Source: Pelargonium cotyledonis (taxonomy: Eukaryota; Streptophyta; Magnoliopsida; Geraniales; Geraniaceae). From it: a stretch of DNA of 22,276 nucleotides. The notes below the pieces were generated by a model. It made no database searches, had not been told where the DNA came from, and saw only the letters and a program-made list of their open reading frames with translations. Shown here piece after piece: positions 19,501 to 22,276 of the stretch. Every line of letters starts with the position of its first letter. Position 1 is the stretch's first letter. The position numbers and the translations under genes are program-made. Where the stretch lies: assembly GCA_036897625.1 (NCBI GenBank), contig JAYMTA010001031.1, forward strand, positions 1 to 22,276, given 5' to 3'.

Positions 19501-21920
19501 ATTAAATCTCTATCAAGATTGGCATCTATTATCTCGAACAGCCAATATAAACATCTCCCCACTAAGTCTTATTATACCCTACTCGCAAATTACACTCATG
19601 AAACACAAATATGATGTTTTGTTTACGTCATACCTAAAAAAGGGATCCAATTAATTAAAGGAAAACAATAAAACAAACAATAAGATTCACCTGCAGACAT
19701 TGATCCAACAAAGGTCTCAAGAAACCTGATGATGATCATCAAAAAGTTTTGAGCAGATGATGCTTGACTTCTTACCAAGGACATAGTCCTGCAAAGCCAA
19801 ACATTGATTGATTTAGAACTGAATTTGAATAATATGTCACTGGGTATGATAGCAGGGTACTTTACGTACCTATACAAGGAAATTGCCATCTACCATTGTT
19901 GCAATATTCAGCAGAGAAGGATAAACAAAAACAGGTTAGCTTGGGCTAAATAATCTGGAAAAGAAAAAACTGCTCAACAAGGACACTAAAACATTAACAG
20001 CATGAAACAACTCACGGCATCATTCAGGACAGATTCACCAAACACCAGAGCATATAGGTTTGTGTCTGTGCCAAGTTCCTGCAATTAAGTCCGCAACCAA
20101 TATATTTGAAAAAATTCGGATTAGCCCCTTTTTTTCCATTGATCGGCTAGACTCAGAAGAAAAAAAAAATCATGAGAATTGAAAGAAATCAGTAATTTGG
20201 CATGGAAATTAGGTGTTATTTGCTAAAGGTGTGGCACTGGGTTGAATTGGGGGGAGAAGGGGTGTTATTTACATTATTACAAGTTTTCTTTATCCTCTGT
20301 TTGATAACTAATAGGTCATGTAACTCATTTGAGATAAAAGGGGTTGATGAATCTATTCATACCTCTTACTTTCATTCTTAAAAACACTACATGTCGTAAT
20401 TGAGAATAATTTCAACAAATCATCCTTCAATACAATGAATGAATAATCTCGCATAGCATAGGCCATGCTATCCATTTGACATGAAAGAGGTTGATAAATC
20501 TCTTCACGCCTCTTACTTTAATTATTAAAAAGACTAGGCATCATAAAAAGCTAGAGACATAATTGCAAATAATTTCAGCAAATCATCCTTAAACATACTG
20601 AACAAATAATAACATAACATATAACATACTATGAATCATTTTAAGTAATCAATAATCATGTCAAACAGAACATCACATGAGCATAAGTGGTTGCAGGTAT
20701 ACAAAAAGGGATTATTTTTTGTCATGAAAAATGTGTAGTATTTTACATCATATTCATGCTAATAATTAGCTGTGTGAATCAAATCCCAAATCACCTGAAA
20801 TATGGACAAGACAGTGACTGGATCTGTAGCAGAAATAAGAGCCCCAAACATCAGACATTCAACAAATGGAAGTCTGTACATCACGTAGGCTGCACCACCA
20901 AGGTATCTATAACAGAAGCATTTAAGAATGGTTTTATATGGATAAAAGGTCATAAAATCTGTAAATAATAATTTAAAAGCTCTGATTTCATAAAATGGGT
21001 ACTACTTTGAAAAGAATACTCACACTAGTACACCTGTAACAATGGCAGATATAAAGGTTCCTAGAATGGCAAATGTGACTATGGCCCCAAAGTTAGAGAA
21101 GAAAGGTTTCTGCATAATCCACAAAAATCAAACCTATAACGCCATATAAAAACAGGAACTGTGATCACTTGAAAGGCACATACTCCAGTAGCAAAAACAA
21201 GAACTTACGGGAGCAAGACTGAACCCAGACTGAGTGAGCACAAAACATGTCAAGAAAACACAATGTACGAAATGGCAATTTTGCACAAATTTGAGACTGA
21301 AGCAACAGTTTCCATTTTGAAAAAGAAAACAAAAACTCCTCAAATCATTAGAATAGGATATAATATGATGGGCGGCAACAGGAACAGGAAGAAGAACTCT
21401 TCATGAAAATTGAACCACGACCTGCAGAAATTAGCATGCAATTGGCACCAGAAATAGTAAACAGTAAACACAAAACACACATTGTTAAAATTCAAAACTA
21501 AACATCAAAACACCAAGAACAACCTGATGCTATTTTCAGTATTTGAGATATTAGCAAGTCCGCCAACAATCAAGCCTGCGGAAATATAAATATAAAAATC
21601 GGATGAACGAATCAGCATCATACAATTGCTAGCAACTGAGTCAAAATTGGAAAATGAGTACTTCAATCTATTAAGAACATAAAAAGAAAAGAGCAAAAAA
21701 CCTAAGAAAATGGTGCGATGATACCTATGAGAAGAGAGGCGCTGGCTTCAGGAAGGTAATAGAATTTGTGGCGGCGAAGAACGTGGCCGAGAACGAAAGA
21801 GAGGACGAGCATCATGATCTGGAGGAGGATTCCGACTCCAGCGGCTTGCTGATCCTTTCCGGCGGAGCCTTGAGTCGAACGCGCCACCACGGGCGATAAC
21901 AGGTGTTCCTCGACCTTCAT
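10597..21920 (-). CDS. NHX6: intracellular Na+(K+)/H+ antiporter, NHX5/NHX6 clade
   Basis: Coding exons, 5' to 3', are 21920-21725, 21575-21524, 21421-21362, 21233-21209, 21109-21024, 20906-20795, 20078-20016, 19889-19870, 19788-19691, 18198-18170, 18044-18013, 17922-17875, 17775-17715, 17630-17533, 17446-17371, 17268-17249, 17133-17036, 16949-16840, 14090-13989, 12605-12505, 12428-12343 and 10640-10597. They total 1617 bases, 538 residues, unbroken. Family blocks include [17 protein letters not shown] in the first membrane helix, the amiloride-site motif [10 protein letters not shown] (about 93-102), SATDPV with Asp168, FGESVLNDA with Asn196-Asp197, and [12 protein letters not shown] from about 392. 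The cytosolic tail has an acidic run. Clade members exchange K+ or Na+ for H+ in the Golgi, TGN and prevacuolar compartment and control vacuolar trafficking. The last, 44-base exon is the least certain. An in-frame stop lies upstream at 22040-22038 and the intervening frame has no ATG, which fixes the start. Confidence 0.95.
11130..11700. repeat. diverged internal repeats within the 1.3-kb element
   Basis: A block like TTTGAATCATCACAACTG followed by a TTTTGAATGTATAT-type tail recurs about five times, near 11140, 11212, 11385, 11453 and 11614. ATTCGAAAACATAAATTC recurs between them. Spacing alternates between roughly 70 and 170 bases, suggesting successive duplication of a short unit. Confidence 0.7.
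11647..11690. repeat. (GT)n(AT)n(GT)n microsatellite
   Basis: A GT run, an AT run and another GT run follow one another inside the internal repeat region of the 1.3-kb element. It is probably polymorphic. Confidence 0.9.
12606..13988 (-). other. NHX intron 19 with a MITE pair
   Basis: This 1383-base intron has donor GGA|GTGAGT and acceptor TTTTTCAG. Bases 13371-13886 are two MITE-like units. The remainder (12606-13370) is AT-rich with no recognisable gene. Confidence 0.85.
13371..13886. mobile_element. two MITE-like units in tandem
   Basis: Unit A (about 13371-13648) has ends TGTGTTTGGGAACC and GGTTCCCAAACACG, near-perfect inverted repeats. Unit B (about 13649-13886) repeats the same interior in the same order, including CATCATTTGAAAT, GTCATTTGAAAACTCAT and ATGCTATTGGATTTGA-like blocks, but its right terminus is eroded. 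Both are non-autonomous and AT-rich. Head-to-tail placement points to tandem duplication or insertion next to a relative. Confidence 0.75.
14253..14524. mobile_element. small element with ATGGGAATG-type ends
   Basis: The left side reads TATTTTTTATGGGAATGAG, and the right side in reverse complement reads GTATTTTATGGGAATAGG. These are inverted and near-terminal. The ends resemble the subterminal GGGAATG arrays of the 1.3-kb element at 10828-12126, so the two may be relatives. No clear target duplication is visible. Confidence 0.5.
14550..15195. mobile_element. hAT-type MITE with perfect 8-base target duplication
   Basis: The element spans 14558-15187 (630 bases). CACATAGT flanks it on both sides (14550-14557 and 15188-15195), the 8-base duplication typical of hAT transposons. 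The ends CATAGTTATTTATGACGC and, in reverse complement, CATAGTTATTAATGGCGC are inverted repeats that stay similar for about 35 bases through GC-rich GGCGC motifs. The interior is AT-rich. A 25-codon acidic open frame on the minus strand (14880-14803) is the only coding-like remnant, and no transposase is present. Confidence 0.88.
15609..15936. repeat. two diverged direct repeats in NHX intron 18
   Basis: Copy 1 (15609-15708) and copy 2 (15838-15936) share GTTAAA, CAACCTAAA, AAGTGGTCA and CATTCTTC-AATG in the same order. Between them lies CCCCTCACTTGCAGAAC-like sequence. The block recalls ends of old plant retroelements, but I cannot assign it. Confidence 0.5.
17249..17268 (-). other. 20-base microexon of NHX (exon 16)
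   Basis: This encodes LFIIVA plus two bases of the next Arg codon. Its acceptor belongs to the U12-type GT-AG intron, and its donor AG|GTATGTG is an ordinary U2-type site. The exon is therefore defined between one minor and one major spliceosome site. Confidence 0.88.
17269..17370 (-). other. U12-type GT-AG intron (NHX intron 15)
   Basis: The donor GTATCCTTG fits the RTATCCTTT consensus of minor-spliceosome introns. TCCTTAAC at 17295-17288 is a perfect U12 branch sequence 20 bases before the terminal AG. The exons join as GFIFFSV and LFIIVAR in phase 0. Confidence 0.85.
18045..18169 (-). other. U12-type AT-AC intron (NHX intron 10)
   Basis: The donor ATATCCTTTC is a full match to the U12 AT-AC consensus. 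CCTTAAC at 18060-18054 matches the U12 branch site, 10 bases before the terminal AC. Joining the exons gives [14 protein letters not shown], the expected NHX5/6 sequence, in phase 0. Confidence 0.93.
18199..19690 (-). other. NHX intron 9, no recognisable insert
   Basis: This 1492-base AT-rich intron has donor GCAG|GTGAATC and acceptor TTTCTCTACAG. Short open frames on both strands show no domains. I see no terminal repeats. Confidence 0.8.
19870..19889 (-). other. 20-base microexon of NHX (exon 8)
   Basis: This encodes MAISLY plus two bases of the next Arg codon, directly after the FGESVLNDA exon. It is flanked by TGGTAG and GTACGTA. The residues are conserved in the family, so the exon is required for an intact transmembrane segment. 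Confidence 0.9.
20079..20794 (-). other. NHX intron 6 containing a diverged direct repeat
   Basis: This 716-base intron has donor TTTCAG|GTGATT and acceptor TTAATTGCAG. Most of its middle is made of two related blocks, 20313-20447 and 20460-20609. Confidence 0.85.
20313..20609. repeat. two diverged direct repeats in NHX intron 6
   Basis: 20313-20447 and 20460-20609 align in the same order: AGGTCATG versus AGGCCATG, then GGTTGATGAATCT versus GGTTGATAAATCT, CCTCTTACTTT in both, AATAATTTCAACAAATCATCCTT versus the same with GCA, then AATAAT. This is an old tandem duplication with an indel in the middle of the second copy. Confidence 0.75.
21234..21361 (-). other. U12-type AT-AC intron (NHX intron 3)
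   Basis: The intron starts ATATCCTATT and ends CTCAC. TTTCTTGAC at 21257-21249 resembles the U12 branch site and puts the branch A 16 bases from the end. Only the AT-AC boundaries rebuild the family sequence: TT joined to T makes Phe, giving PPIIFQSGFS. No GT-AG pair fits. It interrupts the codon in phase 2 after residue 102. Confidence 0.9.
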
Positions 21921-22276
21921 TTTGGCCTTGGCCCTCCTCACAAAACCCCAACAACTCCTCCAATGTTCTCTCTGGACTTCCTCTCTAACAAAGTTTACAG
22001 AAGCTGTGTCTGTGATTATGCTTTTGGCCACCACCTCCTATGCCACTGTGGAGAACACCGAAATGCGAAGGATTCACAACAACGACCAACTATATCAGGA
22101 GCTCTCGCTCGACTTGGGGCCACTTCAAACCATTTTTTTTGTTTTGTTTTGTTTTATTTAATGGTGTAATTACATGTATCTCTTTTACAGTTTACTATCT
22201 TATTAGACTATTTTTTTTTACAAAATACTCTCAAATTTCATTTTTTATATAAATAAAAATAATTATAATTATAAAA
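21921..22276 (-). promoter_or_regulatory. 5' leader and promoter of the antiporter gene
   Basis: The sequence directly upstream of the start ATG (21920-21918) is GC-richer up to about 22115 and then AT-rich, with long A runs on the transcribed strand. An in-frame TAG at 22040-22038 closes the reading frame. The transcription start and TATA box cannot be placed with confidence. Confidence 0.45.

Noticed and set aside
21234-21361. Conventional GT-AG splicing for NHX intron 3 (ending at CACTCAG)
   Set aside because: It would lose the Gln of IIFQSGF, and no GT donor exists at the required position. AT-AC boundaries fit exactly.
21921-22034. N-terminal extension of the antiporter from 22034
   Set aside because: The codon at 22034 is GTG, an in-frame TAG lies at 22040-22038, and the family sequence begins near the ATG at 21920.

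Overview
The window is AT-rich nuclear DNA from a flowering plant, most likely a eudicot. The evidence is two intact intron-rich plant genes, U2- and U12-type introns, plant-type MITEs, a tRNA-derived SINE and a poly(A)-tailed retroposon. I cannot name the species. Nothing bacterial (operon, CRISPR array, plasmid origin) is visible.

Both recognisable genes lie on the minus strand. The first (coding 7057 down to 3481) is a QWRF-motif microtubule-associated protein of the ENDOSPERM DEFECTIVE 1 / AUGMIN subunit 8 family. It has six coding exons, a predicted 543 residues, and a probable intron in its 5' leader. About 130-170 bases above that leader's splice site lie a perfect mitosis-specific activator (MSA) element and a partial one, which fits a cell-division gene. 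The second (coding 21920 down to 10597) is an endosomal/trans-Golgi cation-proton antiporter of the NHX5/NHX6 clade. It has 22 coding exons, a predicted 538 residues, and every exon junction keeps the reading frame. Three of its introns carry minor-spliceosome (U12) signals: two AT-AC and one GT-AG. Two of its exons are only 20 bases long.

Region by region: 1-3480 is intergenic, with a G-box/ABRE cluster near 1200-1267, followed by the 3' flank of the QWRF gene. 3481-7204 is the QWRF gene, with a MITE-like element in its large intron. 7205-10596 is the promoter of the QWRF gene and a repeat-rich spacer. That spacer holds a 189-base tandem duplication that captured a SINE tail, the SINE itself, and a poly(A)-tailed retroposon flanked by a perfect 13-base target duplication. 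10597-21920 is the antiporter gene. Its 3' introns are swollen by inserted DNA: a 1.3-kb element with nested termini, a tandem pair of MITE units, a GGGAATG-type element, and a hAT-type MITE with a perfect 8-base target duplication. 21921-22276 is the antiporter leader and promoter.

The two genes have no obvious joint pathway. One organises microtubules and the other sets endosomal pH. Their adjacency is probably just gene order. I found no previously undescribed system. The strongest points for follow-up are the three U12 introns in one gene, the MSA promoter element, and the insertions with readable target-site duplications.
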